A stretch of DNA of 64,000 nucleotides from Hyalangium gracile (lineage in GTDB: Bacteria; Myxococcota; Myxococcia; Myxococcales; Myxococcaceae): the NCBI RefSeq assembly GCF_020103725.1, contig NZ_JAHXBG010000033.1:55251-119250 (forward strand), read 5' to 3'. Every line of letters starts with the position of its first letter. Positions within the stretch are counted from its first letter, which is position 1. Of this stretch, positions 1 to 8,010 are shown piece after piece. The notes below the pieces were generated by a model. The model saw only the letters and a list, made by a program, of their open reading frames with translations, did no database searches and was not told the origin of the DNA. The position numbers and the translations under genes are program-made.

Positions 1-23
1 ACACCTGGGGTTTGCTCGTCCAT
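1..23 (-). CDS. Start of a gene continuing beyond the left edge
   Basis: An ATG on the minus strand lies one base after the stop codon of the double-receiver protein and opens a frame reading M-D-E-Q-T-P-G before the window ends. The tight spacing suggests it is the next gene of the same signalling operon. Nothing can be said about its function. Confidence 0.5.
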
Positions 24-24
24 G

Positions 25-759
25 TCAGTTCCTCGTCAAGGTCCGCCCGCGGGTCCGGGCAATCGTCTGGGCCAGCTCTCGAATGGAGATGGGCTTGCGC
101 ATGCAGGACACGTCTCCCAGCGCCGCCACCTGCCGCATCATCTCCGGTACGTCATGCCCGGAGACGGCGATGAAGGACACGGGCCGCCCCACGCCCCGCA
201 GCTGCTCCACCACCTCCGGGCCCGTCATCCCTGGCATCACCAGATCCACCACGCACACGTCGATGCTCCCCGAGCGCATGCGCTCCACCGCCGCGTCCCC
301 GTCGTAGACGGCCTGCGCCCGCACACCGCACATCCGCAGCCCCTCCACCGTGGCCTCCGCCACATCCTGGGAGTCGTCCACCACCAGCACCTCGGGCGTG
401 CGAGCCGCGCGCTGCAGCGTCCGCAGCAGGTGCTCCACGTCGAAGGGCTTGTGCAGCACGGTGAAGACGCCCTCGGCGAGCGCGTCCTCCACCAGGCTCT
501 CCTGGGCGAACGCTGTCATCAGCACCACGGGCAGCCCGGGCCGCTCGCGCCGCAGGTGACGGTGGAGCTCCACGCCGTGCAGCCCCGGCATGCGGATGTC
601 CGCGAGCACCACGTCCACCGGCCGCTCGCGCGCCACGCTCAGCGCCTCCTCGCCGGTGGAGGCCTCCAGCACCTCGAAGCCCTCCAGCTCCAGGTTCGCC
701 GCGAGGGTGATTCGCATCGACTCCTCATCATCGACGACCAGGATGCGCGCCGTGCTCAC
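25..759 (-). CDS. Double-receiver response regulator
   Basis: A 244-residue protein made of two CheY-like receiver domains in tandem and no output domain. The first has the acidic pair D10/D11, phospho-acceptor D54 and conserved K104; the second has D128/D129, D172 and K222. Both look competent for phosphorylation. It is the fourth gene of a minus-strand operon, directly downstream of a membrane histidine kinase, its likely phosphodonor. With no DNA-binding or enzymatic domain it probably acts by protein contact or as a phosphate relay or sink. Confidence 0.9.
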   Translation of the reverse strand: MSTARILVVDDEESMRITLAANLELEGFEVLEASTGEEALSVARERPVDVVLADIRMPGLHGVELHRHLRRERPGLPVVLMTAFAQESLVEDALAEGVFTVLHKPFDVEHLLRTLQRAARTPEVLVVDDSQDVAEATVEGLRMCGVRAQAVYDGDAAVERMRSGSIDVCVVDLVMPGMTGPEVVEQLRGVGRPVSFIAVSGHDVPEMMRQVAALGDVSCMRKPISIRELAQTIARTRGRTLTRN

Positions 760-768
760 CGGGCTCTC

Positions 769-2184
769 CTAGGCTGCCCTCGCCACGGCGGGCGGGAGCT
801 GGATGATGAACTCACTGCCACGGCCGGGCTCGCTCACGACCTGGAGCGTACCGCCGTGGCGCTGGACTCTCGTGGCGACGATGGACAGCCCCAGCCCCGT
901 GCCCTGCTTCTTCGTCGTGAACAGGGGCTCGAAGATGCGCGGCAGCACGTCCGGGGGGATGCCGCCCCCGTCGTCCACCACGCGCACCCGCAGCGGCTCG
1001 GCGCCGCCACCGTCGGCGCGCACCACCACCTCTCCGCTCCGGCCAACGGGGATGGCCTCCACCGCGTTCTGCACCAGGTTGATGAGCACCTGCCGGAACT
1101 GCTCGCGGTCCAGCAGCGGCACCGGCAGCGACTCCGGCACCTGGTTGAGCACGCGCACGCCCTCGCGCGCGGGCACCACGCCGATGGCCTCGTCCACCAG
1201 CGGGCGCAGCGGACACGGCTGGAGGCTGAGCGAGCGCTCGCGCGCGAAGTCCAGCAGGTCCGAGATGATGCGCGCGCAGTTGCTGAGCTCCCGGTCCATC
1301 AGCGCCAGGAACTGGGGCACGCGCGCGTCCGTCGCCGCCTCCTCCGGCTTCGCCAGGCGCTTGGAGAGGTAGGCGTGCGCGTTGCGGACGGCGGCCAGCG
1401 GGTTGCGCAGCTCGTGCCCCACGCCCGCCGCGAGCTGCCCCACCGCCGCCAGCTTCTCCACGCGGATCAGGTGCTCGTGGGTGTTGCGCAGCTCGCTCAT
1501 CGCCCTGTCCAGCTCGTACGCCTTCTGCTGCTCGCGCTCGGTGGCCAGCTCCGCCGCCGCCCGCCGCTCGGCCATCTCCCGCATCTCCCGCACCGCGCCA
1601 TGACAGGACAGCAGCAGCACCATGTCGATGAAGAACACCCAGAAGGAGTGCTCCAGGAAGCGCCACCACTCCGGACTCGGCGAGCCGTAGACGGACTCTG
1701 GCCAGACGGCGCCGCGCAGGTAGTGGTCCGCCACCACCACGCCGGTGGCGCTGAGCAGCACCGGCCAGTCCCGGTAGAAGGCCAGGAAGGCCAGCGAGCC
1801 GAAGATGTGGAAGTGCGTCTCGATGCGGCCCCCCGTCAGGTGGATGAGGAGCGCGGACCAGAGCAGCTGCGAGACGGCCACCACGTGCCGGGTGAGCACG
1901 CTGCCCGGGCGCAGCCACACCAGCGCGAGCGGGAAGGCGCTGAGCGCTCCGCCGAGCAACACCGCGGCGTGCACGTGCACGTGCACCGCGCGCTCCTTGC
2001 CCTCCCAGCCATAGGGAGAGAAGAGCACCGCGATCACGATGGCGACCAGCCACTGCCCCACCATCAGCCGGGCGAAGAGCCGGTCCACCCGCCGCCACAC
2101 CTCGTCCTGATGGTGGGAGAGGAGCCGGGCGGCACGCTCCTCGAACTGCTCCTGCGCCCGTGGCTCCACTCCGGCCTGGCTCAT
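769..2184 (-). CDS. Membrane-bound sensor histidine kinase
   Basis: A 471-residue kinase. The N-terminal half (about residues 43-195) holds several hydrophobic membrane segments and the motif ETHFHIFG (122-129), characteristic of a multi-pass sensor module found in many bacterial kinases. A linker leads to a HisKA dimerisation domain with phospho-acceptor H257 in the GHELRNPL box. A HATPase domain follows, with the N, G1 (DDGGGIP) and G2 (GTGLGLS) boxes. The start overlaps the stop of the RedB-like gene by four bases (ATGA), so translation is probably coupled. The double-receiver gene follows after nine bases. The signal it senses is unknown. Confidence 0.92.
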   Translation of the reverse strand: MSQAGVEPRAQEQFEERAARLLSHHQDEVWRRVDRLFARLMVGQWLVAIVIAVLFSPYGWEGKERAVHVHVHAAVLLGGALSAFPLALVWLRPGSVLTRHVVAVSQLLWSALLIHLTGGRIETHFHIFGSLAFLAFYRDWPVLLSATGVVVADHYLRGAVWPESVYGSPSPEWWRFLEHSFWVFFIDMVLLLSCHGAVREMREMAERRAAAELATEREQQKAYELDRAMSELRNTHEHLIRVEKLAAVGQLAAGVGHELRNPLAAVRNAHAYLSKRLAKPEEAATDARVPQFLALMDRELSNCARIISDLLDFARERSLSLQPCPLRPLVDEAIGVVPAREGVRVLNQVPESLPVPLLDREQFRQVLINLVQNAVEAIPVGRSGEVVVRADGGGAEPLRVRVVDDGGGIPPDVLPRIFEPLFTTKKQGTGLGLSIVATRVQRHGGTLQVVSEPGRGSEFIIQLPPAVARAA

Positions 2185-2816
2185 GGAGGCGCTCCCGCCT
2201 CATCCCGCTCCGTGGGGCCCCGCAGCGCGCAGCCGTACACCGGGTGCTGGCCCTCGCCCTCGGCGCCCTCGAGCAGCAGGGCCTCCAGGCTGGCCCGCCC
2301 GGCGTTGTCGCCCGCATGTCCGCGCGAGCGAGTGATTCCTCCGCTGAAGCGCAGGCGCCCCTCCGCGTCGTAGAGCAGCACGTGCCCGGAGGTGGTGGCA
2401 CCCAGGCGCCGCGCCTCCACGCCGCCGAAGTCCTCCTGCGCGGTGACGCCGGGGATGGAGGCCGCGCGCCGCCACAGCTCGCCCTGCTTCCAGTCCGCAC
2501 CCTCCCCCTCCGGCCGGAGGAAGAGGACATAGGCGTCCACGCGCCCGCCGGCCCGCGCCATCACCGCCTCCAGCTCTCCCATGCTCGCGCGCGAGCAGGG
2601 GCAGCGCGGGTGGGCCAGCATGACGAGCAGGAAGCGGCCCGGCGTGGGACGCAGCGCGCTGTCCGCGGGCCAGCGCGAGGGGGCCTCGGGCGGCTCACCC
2701 GGCGTGGTGGAGTAGCGCGCCAGGGCCGTCATCCCTCCGAGCACGGCGGCCAGCCACAGCACTCCAGTCGCGGCGAGCACCCGGCTCCCGCGCCCCGCTG
2801 GAAGCCTGCCCTTCAT
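2181..2816 (-). CDS. RedB-like thioredoxin-fold membrane-anchored protein
   Basis: A 211-residue protein with one N-terminal hydrophobic segment (about residues 13-33), so probably membrane-anchored with its domain in the periplasm. The core starts with a beta strand ending in HPRCPCSRAS, a C-x-C motif at the position of the thioredoxin active site. The arrangement resembles proteins annotated RedB that often sit beside sensor kinases. It lies between a single-receiver gene (one base upstream) and the histidine kinase (four-base overlap). It may therefore feed redox information into that kinase; this is inference. Confidence 0.65.
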   Translation of the reverse strand: MKGRLPAGRGSRVLAATGVLWLAAVLGGMTALARYSTTPGEPPEAPSRWPADSALRPTPGRFLLVMLAHPRCPCSRASMGELEAVMARAGGRVDAYVLFLRPEGEGADWKQGELWRRAASIPGVTAQEDFGGVEARRLGATTSGHVLLYDAEGRLRFSGGITRSRGHAGDNAGRASLEALLLEGAEGEGQHPVYGCALRGPTERDEAGAPP

Positions 2817-2817
2817 C

Positions 2818-3249
2818 TCACATCACTCGCTTCCAGGCCCCCAGCTCCGAGGAGAGCGAACTCATCACCCGCTTGAGCCGGGCGGACTCCGCCGCGCGCT
2901 GGACGATTTCCACCAGGCGGGGCGGCTCGTAGGGCTTGATGAGCAGGTAGTAGAGGCCCTGGGCCTCGTACTTGTCCCGCTTCTCCAGATACTCGGCGTG
3001 GCCGGTGACGAGCACGCCGGACAGGTGCGGCTGCCGGGCCGTCGCCTCGCGCAGCAGCTGGATGCCGTTCTGGCCGGGCATGTTGAAGTCCGTGCACACC
3101 ACGTCGATCGTATTGCGCTCCATCTGGCGCAGCGCCGAGGTGGCATCCGAGGCCGTCAGCACCCGGAAATCCTCGGACAGCACGGCAGCGGCGGTGATGA
3201 GCACCGGGTGCTCGTCATCCACCACCAGGACTGTGAGCCTCTCGTTCAT
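2818..3249 (-). CDS. Single-domain response regulator
   Basis: A 143-residue CheY-like receiver with acidic pair D11/D12, phospho-acceptor D54 and K105 in the IKPYEPP segment. The start at MNERL is chosen because the open frame upstream reads into non-coding-like sequence and receiver domains normally begin within a few residues of this point. It appears to be the first gene of the operon that continues with the RedB-like protein, the histidine kinase and the double receiver. Confidence 0.9.
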   Translation of the reverse strand: MNERLTVLVVDDEHPVLITAAAVLSEDFRVLTASDATSALRQMERNTIDVVCTDFNMPGQNGIQLLREATARQPHLSGVLVTGHAEYLEKRDKYEAQGLYYLLIKPYEPPRLVEIVQRAAESARLKRVMSSLSSELGAWKRVM

Positions 3250-3519
3250 CGCGTCCAGCGCCTCGCGGTCACCCAGAAAAGATGTGCGTTCATGTGAGGG
3301 AGCTTGCCGGAGTTTCCGGGGTCCCCCGCGACCTTGTTGATCCAGCCTAACGTGAATGGATCGCCGGTACCGCCAGGCGAGCTTGCCGGGGTTGGACAGC
3401 GGACAGAGCCGCTGCCTCCTTCCGCCCCGAAGTTCAAGAATGGAAGAGCGAGCATCCGGAAGTGAACGCTCCTCCGCCCCGCGCGCTGATAGGTTCAGGG
3501 GGCACATCGGGGAGCCTGG

Positions 3520-4626
3520 ATGGACGTCGAGGTCCGCTTTGCCAGCACGGAGGATGAGCGAGAAGCCATCTACCGGCTGCGCTACGAGACCTACGTCGAG
3601 GAGATGCACCTCTACCAGGGCCTGGCCGATCACTCGCACCGGTGGCTGAAGGACGCGGACGATGGCGCGGCCCACCTCATGTACGCGCGGACCCAGGGCG
3701 AGGTGGTGGGAACGGTCCGGGTGCACCTGGGCAGCGACGGAGCCATTCCCCCGCCCCTGGCCGAGCGCTTCGCGCTGGAGCGCTTCCTGCCGCTGGTGCC
3801 GCAGGAGAGCCTGTCGGTGGTGGGGCGCTTCATGGTGCGCCGGGACATGCGAGGCACCGCGGTGCCCTTCCGGCTCATCCACGAGAGCATCGGCTTCCTG
3901 CTGGAGCAGGGCATGGAGCTGGCCTTCTGCGACTGCCAGCCGCACCTGCTCAACCTCTATCTGTCGCTGGGCTTCCGGCCCTACCTGGGCACGTTCGACC
4001 ACCCGGAGTTCGGGGTGATGGTGCCGCTGGTGCTGGTGCTCCGGGACCGCGAGCACATGGAGTGGGTGGGCTCGCCGCTGCGGGCGCTGCTGGCGGCGGA
4101 CGTGGCCTCGGAGGTGCCCGCGCGCGTGGCGCCGCTGCTGAAGCAGGCCCGGGACGTGCTGAGCCAGGAGCTCAGCGATCCGGAGCACTACCTGCGGGAG
4201 GTGCACGGGCTGATGGGCTCCACGCGGCCGCCCCTCTTCGCCGGCCTGTCGGAGCAGGAGCTGCAGGCCGTGCTGGCCAGCAGCCACGTCATCCAGTGCG
4301 CCCCTGGCGACTACCTCATCCGGCGCGGGCAGGTGGCGCGCACCGTCTTCGTGGTGCTCTCCGGCTCGCTGGAGGTGCGGGATGGGGACCGCGTGGTGGC
4401 GACGACCACCGCGGGCGAGGTGCTCGGCGAGGTGGCCTTCCTGCTGTCCACCTCACGCATCAGCGACGTGTGCGCCACCGGCGCGGGCGCTCGCGTGCTG
4501 TGCCTGAGCGAGAAGTCCCTGCGCGCGCTGATCGACTCCAGCTCGCGCGCGGCGGCGCTGCTGCTGCTCAACCTCTCGCGGGCCCTGGCCCACAAGCTGG
4601 TGCAGCGCGCCGACAGCCCGAAGTGA
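3520..4626 (+). CDS. GNAT/FeeM-like acyltransferase fused to a cyclic nucleotide-binding domain
   Basis: A 368-residue two-domain protein. Residues 1-200 look like a GNAT-fold acyltransferase of the type seen in N-acyl amino acid synthases (YRLRYETYVEEM near the N terminus, then a GTVRVHL strand). Residues 235-360 form a CRP-type cyclic-nucleotide-binding domain. The phosphate-binding cassette contains G303-E304 and R313 (GEVAFLLSTSR), so ligand binding looks possible. Mycobacterial Pat-type protein acetyltransferases also combine these two domains, but in the opposite order. Activity is probably gated by a cyclic nucleotide; the substrate is unknown. It appears monocistronic. Confidence 0.8.
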   Translation: MDVEVRFASTEDEREAIYRLRYETYVEEMHLYQGLADHSHRWLKDADDGAAHLMYARTQGEVVGTVRVHLGSDGAIPPPLAERFALERFLPLVPQESLSVVGRFMVRRDMRGTAVPFRLIHESIGFLLEQGMELAFCDCQPHLLNLYLSLGFRPYLGTFDHPEFGVMVPLVLVLRDREHMEWVGSPLRALLAADVASEVPARVAPLLKQARDVLSQELSDPEHYLREVHGLMGSTRPPLFAGLSEQELQAVLASSHVIQCAPGDYLIRRGQVARTVFVVLSGSLEVRDGDRVVATTTAGEVLGEVAFLLSTSRISDVCATGAGARVLCLSEKSLRALIDSSSRAAALLLLNLSRALAHKLVQRADSPK

Positions 4627-4647
4627 GGGGCCGCCGGCGCGCCTGGG

Positions 4648-4983
4648 TCAGGCCTGGTGGTGGGCGCGCAGGACGTCCGCGTGGTGCTGCAGCTGGTGGC
4701 GCGCCGCCTCGAACGCGTCGTTCACCGCCTGGTACGGATCCTCGTGCTCGCGCCGCTCGTGCTCCTTGCCCACGACGATGTCCTTGCCCGGGACGTGGAG
4801 ATCGACGCGCACGTGGAAGCGCCGGCCCTGCTGGTGATGCTTGTGCGGCTGCTCCACCACCACATGGCAGCCCACGATGCGATCGAAGAACTGCTCCAGC
4901 TTCTCCGCCTGCTCCCGGATGTGCTCCGACATGGCCTCGCTCGGCCCCATACCCCGGTAGGTGATCTGCAGCGGTCGGTTCAT
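4648..4983 (-). CDS. hpf: Ribosome hibernation promoting factor (HPF/RaiA family)
   Basis: A 111-residue protein whose beta-alpha-beta core matches short HPF proteins (MNRPLQITYRG at the start, then EKLEQFFDRIVGCHVVVEQP and a DPYQAVNDAFEAARHQL helix). Members bind the 30S decoding centre and form or protect inactive 70S/100S ribosomes in stationary phase. The open frame extends 25 codons upstream, but the family start is at MNRPLQ, which I use. It lacks the C-terminal dimerisation domain of long HPF. It is transcribed convergently with the GNAT fusion gene. Confidence 0.88.
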   Translation of the reverse strand: MNRPLQITYRGMGPSEAMSEHIREQAEKLEQFFDRIVGCHVVVEQPHKHHQQGRRFHVRVDLHVPGKDIVVGKEHERREHEDPYQAVNDAFEAARHQLQHHADVLRAHHQA

Positions 4984-5046
4984 CTGACGCCTCGTCTGTG
5001 GCCCTGTGGGCCGTGTCCGCCCTCTCTCCATTGCATTCCCGAGGCC

Positions 5047-5062
5047 AGCAATTCCCATGACA
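5047..5062 (-). promoter_or_regulatory. Possible sigma-54-like promoter element for hpf
   Basis: On the minus strand, 64 bases before the hpf start, the sequence reads TGTCATGGGAATTGCT. It resembles the -24/-12 consensus TGGCACGNNNNTTGCW with correct spacing, but the invariant GG at -24 is GT, so it is weak. hpf genes are often linked to rpoN, which makes the match worth noting. Confidence 0.22.
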
Positions 5063-5267
5063 ATTCAAGCAGTTACGGCCTGCTCGGACGCAGCCTTTGC
5101 GGCGAAGCGCCACACGGCCGCAGCGGTTGCGCGGCCCCCTGCGACACCGCACGGGCAGTAGGCCCCGCCTCACTGCCCGTCACCCAGGCAGCCGGCCAGT
5201 CTGGGAGGGCGTCCGAGTGCCTACCTTGTGCGTCGGGGGAGCCCTTCCAGCTCCTCGAGGAGGCGGC

Positions 5268-6176
5268 ATGATCCGGTTCGGGCCCGCGGGGTGGACATAC
5301 AGAGACTGGGAGGGCGTGGTGTACCCGAAGCCCAAGCCCAGGGGGTTCGATCCGCTGGTGGCGATGGCGGCGCTGTTCGACACCATCGAGCTGAACACGT
5401 CCTTCTACGCGCCCATCACCCCACGCAACGCGCACCTGTGGCTGGAGCGCACGGAGTTCAACCCGAACTTCCGCTTCACGGCGAAGCTGTGGAAGCGCTT
5501 CACCCACGAGCGCTCCGAGCCCTGGACGGCGGAGGACGTGCGGTGGGCGCGCGTGGGGCTGAGCCTCCTGCGGGACGCGGGGCGGCTGGGCGCGGTGCTG
5601 GTGCAGTTCCCGTGGTCCTTCCGCAACGAGCCGAAGAACCGGGACCACGTGGACGCCATCGTCTCCGCGTTCGAGGGGCTGCCGCTAGTGCTCGAGGTGC
5701 GGCACGCCTCGTGGAACGAGCCCTCGTACTACGCGGAGTTGGTGGAGCGGGGGCTGGGGTTCGTGAACATCGACCAGCCGCTGTTCAAGAACTCCATCGC
5801 GCCGAGCGCTCGGGCCACGGCGGCGGTGGGCTACGTGCGGGTGCACGGGCGCAACTACAAGGAATGGTTCCGCCAGAAGTCCTCGCCGATCGATCGGTAT
5901 GACTACCTGTACTCGGCGCGCGAGCTGGAGCCGTGGGCCGAGCGCACGAAGGAGGTCGCCGCGCATGCGCGCGTGGAGGACGTGTACGTCATCACCAACA
6001 ACCACGCGCGGGGCAAGGGCGTGGCGAACGCGCTGATGTTGAAGGCGATGGTGACGGGGCAGAGGGTGGAGGCCCCCGAGACGCTGCTGCGCGAGTACCC
6101 CGAGGCGCTGGGCCCCTACGCGCGCCCGATGGACCTGACCGCGAGCGCGCTCGAGCACACCGCTCCGGCTCCCTAG
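5268..6176 (+). CDS. DUF72 (YecE-like) family protein
   Basis: A 302-residue protein with the features of DUF72/YecE, a TIM-barrel fold of unknown activity. It has an N-terminal IRFGPAGWTYRDWEG strand, the IELNTSFYAP segment, an FRFTAKLWK strand and a C-terminal VYVITNNHARGK motif. Start MIRFG follows a GGAGGC ribosome-binding site and is preferred over an ATG 57 codons upstream. It is followed after 53 bases by the V4R-like gene on the same strand. Confidence 0.85.
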   Translation: MIRFGPAGWTYRDWEGVVYPKPKPRGFDPLVAMAALFDTIELNTSFYAPITPRNAHLWLERTEFNPNFRFTAKLWKRFTHERSEPWTAEDVRWARVGLSLLRDAGRLGAVLVQFPWSFRNEPKNRDHVDAIVSAFEGLPLVLEVRHASWNEPSYYAELVERGLGFVNIDQPLFKNSIAPSARATAAVGYVRVHGRNYKEWFRQKSSPIDRYDYLYSARELEPWAERTKEVAAHARVEDVYVITNNHARGKGVANALMLKAMVTGQRVEAPETLLREYPEALGPYARPMDLTASALEHTAPAP

Positions 6177-6229
6177 TATTTGCATGTCACCCGGCAAGTC
6201 GCGTCAAATCCCGTGGCGGGGACCCTCTC

Positions 6230-6769
6230 ATGACGCAGTCGGTGAACACCGCTCGAATCGAAGTCCTGGGCAACGCCCTGCTCTCGGCGATGGAGGCAAT
6301 GAGGATTGCCCCTGACCGGGCGCTGCGCATCTTCGCGGAGCACGGCATTGCCCGTCCGGAGAAGACGGCCTGGTACCCCTTCCAGGGAGTGCTGGGTGCC
6401 TACCGGGACATCCTGAAGCAGATCGGCCCGAACACGATGCGGGCCGTGGGGCGCAACATCCCCAAGAACGCCGAGTTCCCACCGGACCTCCGAACGGTGG
6501 AGCAGGCGCTGCAGTCGCTCGACACGGCCTACCACATGAACCACCGGGGCCCCGGGCACATCGGCGGCTACCGCTACGAGTCCACCGGCCCGCGCAGCGC
6601 GCGGATGGTCTGCGACAACCCCTACCCCTGCCCGATGGATGAAGGGCTGGTGGAGTCGCTGGCCGACCGCTTCCGCCCAAAGGACTCCTTCTTCATCCGC
6701 CTTCAGCACGACGCGGCCAGCTGCCGCGAGCGGGGGGATGCGGCCTGCGCGTATCTGATTGCCTGGTAG
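6230..6769 (+). CDS. Conserved protein resembling V4R / small-ligand-binding domains
   Basis: A 179-residue soluble protein of uncertain family. It ends in CRERGDAACAYLIAW, and a C-x(4)-GD-x-x-C near the C terminus is typical of V4R-like sensor domains. The middle contains a GPGHIGGYRYE turn and a VCDNPYPCPMDEG segment. I cannot name a function with confidence; myxobacterial paralogous sensor-like families of similar size exist. The methyltransferase-like gene begins six bases after its stop, so the two are almost certainly co-transcribed. Confidence 0.6.
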   Translation: MTQSVNTARIEVLGNALLSAMEAMRIAPDRALRIFAEHGIARPEKTAWYPFQGVLGAYRDILKQIGPNTMRAVGRNIPKNAEFPPDLRTVEQALQSLDTAYHMNHRGPGHIGGYRYESTGPRSARMVCDNPYPCPMDEGLVESLADRFRPKDSFFIRLQHDAASCRERGDAACAYLIAW

Positions 6770-6775
6770 GGACTC

Positions 6776-7447
6776 ATGAGCGGCCCATTCCACACTCCCG
6801 ACCTGAGCCGTCGCGCCTTCGCGCGGACCAACCGCCAGACGGTGGAGCAGCGCGTGGCGCTGCTGCGCGAGTTCTTCCCCCAGGGTGTGCACGGCATCGG
6901 AGAGCTGTGCTGCGGCGACTGCAGCCGCCAGCATGCGGCCTACACCTCCCAGCTCGGCGTGAAGCGCTACCGCTCGCTGGACCTGGAGCCGGCCATCGTC
7001 GCGGCCAACCAGGAGCGAGGCATCGAGTGCGTGCAGGGCGACGTCACCCGCCCGGAGATGCTGCGGCCCTTCCTGGAGCTCGAGGTCCTCTTCTACGGCC
7101 CGCCGCTCTCGGTGGAGTGTGACGCGCACCGCTCCTTGTCCTTCCGTGAGGTGGTGCCGCCGTTCTCCGAGGTGGCGGGGTTGCTGTTCGGCAAGCTCGG
7201 CTATGACGGCACGCTGGTGTGCATCGCGCCCAACACCACGACGGTGGGGGACGCGCGCTGGCTCTACACCCAGGTGCGCGAGGTGCGCCCGGAGGTGGGC
7301 CTACGCCTCATCCACCACAGCTTCTCCACGGTGACGGGCTCGGACGAGCCCACCGAGCCGCGCAGGAAGTACGTGGAGCTCTGGCTGTCCACGCGCCTGG
7401 AGGATGCGTGGGAGGTGCGCGAGTCCCAGCCTCCGCCGCAGGGCTGA
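6776..7447 (+). CDS. SAM-dependent methyltransferase-like protein
   Basis: A 223-residue protein with a Rossmann-like start (GIGELCCGDCSRQ at the position of motif I, SLDLEPAIVAAN at the position of the acidic loop, QGDV as motif III). This suggests S-adenosylmethionine binding. Motif I is unusual, with cysteines in place of the canonical glycines, so catalytic activity is not certain. It is the last gene of a three-gene run with the DUF72 and V4R-like genes. The substrate is unknown. Confidence 0.55.
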   Translation: MSGPFHTPDLSRRAFARTNRQTVEQRVALLREFFPQGVHGIGELCCGDCSRQHAAYTSQLGVKRYRSLDLEPAIVAANQERGIECVQGDVTRPEMLRPFLELEVLFYGPPLSVECDAHRSLSFREVVPPFSEVAGLLFGKLGYDGTLVCIAPNTTTVGDARWLYTQVREVRPEVGLRLIHHSFSTVTGSDEPTEPRRKYVELWLSTRLEDAWEVRESQPPPQG

Positions 7448-7550
7448 AACCCTCGGACGCCTGAGCCTAAATGGGTCCGAAAAAGTCTTTTCACGGCCCC
7501 CTGTAAGAGTCCGCGCAACCTGAACCAGGCAGAGGGCCCGAGGCCTCCCC

Positions 7551-7640
7551 GCGTCCGGTCCCCCTGCCGGGAAAAACCTGTGCGAACTGGTCTGCTTGTC
7601 ATACCAGTTCGCTGCCGGTCCGCCGACAGGGTGCCTCCCT
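7551..7640 (+). repeat. Dispersed palindromic repeat, copy A (about 90 bp)
   Basis: The core at 7582-7612 is a perfect 10-bp inverted repeat GCGAACTGGT / ACCAGTTCGC around the 11-nt loop CTGCTTGTCAT. Flanks from 7551 to 7640 align over about 90 bp with copy E at 58603-58695 in inverse orientation, by eye about 85% identical. It lies between convergent genes and could act as a bidirectional terminator, or be a REP- or MITE-like element. The rest of the 358-base gap 7448-7805 holds no recognisable gene. Confidence 0.8.
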
Positions 7641-7805
7641 CCGGGGTGCAGGAACTTCTTCGCAGTGACTTGGCTGCCGTGCGCGGCCGCCGTCAGCCCG
7701 ACGCCACCGCCATCAGCCGTATCAGGCCCGCACTCAGGTGGCCCGGGCTCGCGTGTGGTCCTCCCATCGCCTGACCCCTTCCATCCCCGGGGCTCCCGCC
7801 GCGGC

Positions 7806-8009
7806 TCAGCAGCAGCGCCCGCCGCCCGCGCGATAGCGCGCCTGCATCCGCTCGTTGAAGAACTCCGCGTAGCTCATCACCGGCCGCTCCGGGTGGTGGC
7901 GGCGCATGTGCTGGACGTAGGTGTCGTAGTCGGGCACCCCGATGATCAATCGCGCGGTCTGCACGACGCGCCGCCAGAGTCTCCGCAGCGCTTCTCGGGG
8001 CAGGGTCAT
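7806..8009 (-). CDS. YbdD/YjiX family small accessory protein of CstA-type transporter
   Basis: A 67-residue protein closely matching the YbdD/YjiX family: the [14 protein letters not shown] core, the [17 protein letters not shown] segment and the C-terminal GGGRCC. Family members are encoded next to CstA/BtsT pyruvate transporters and are needed for their function in enterobacteria. The start at MTLPRE gives the usual length; a start nine bases upstream (MPDMT) would overlap the transporter's end. It lies directly downstream of cstA. Confidence 0.85.
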   Translation of the reverse strand: MTLPREALRRLWRRVVQTARLIIGVPDYDTYVQHMRRHHPERPVMSYAEFFNERMQARYRAGGGRCC

Positions 8010-8010
8010 G

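Noticed and set aside
22..2373. 783-codon open frame on the plus strand
   Set aside because: Antisense to the double-receiver and histidine kinase genes; His/Arg/Leu-rich composition typical of a shadow frame in GC-rich DNA.
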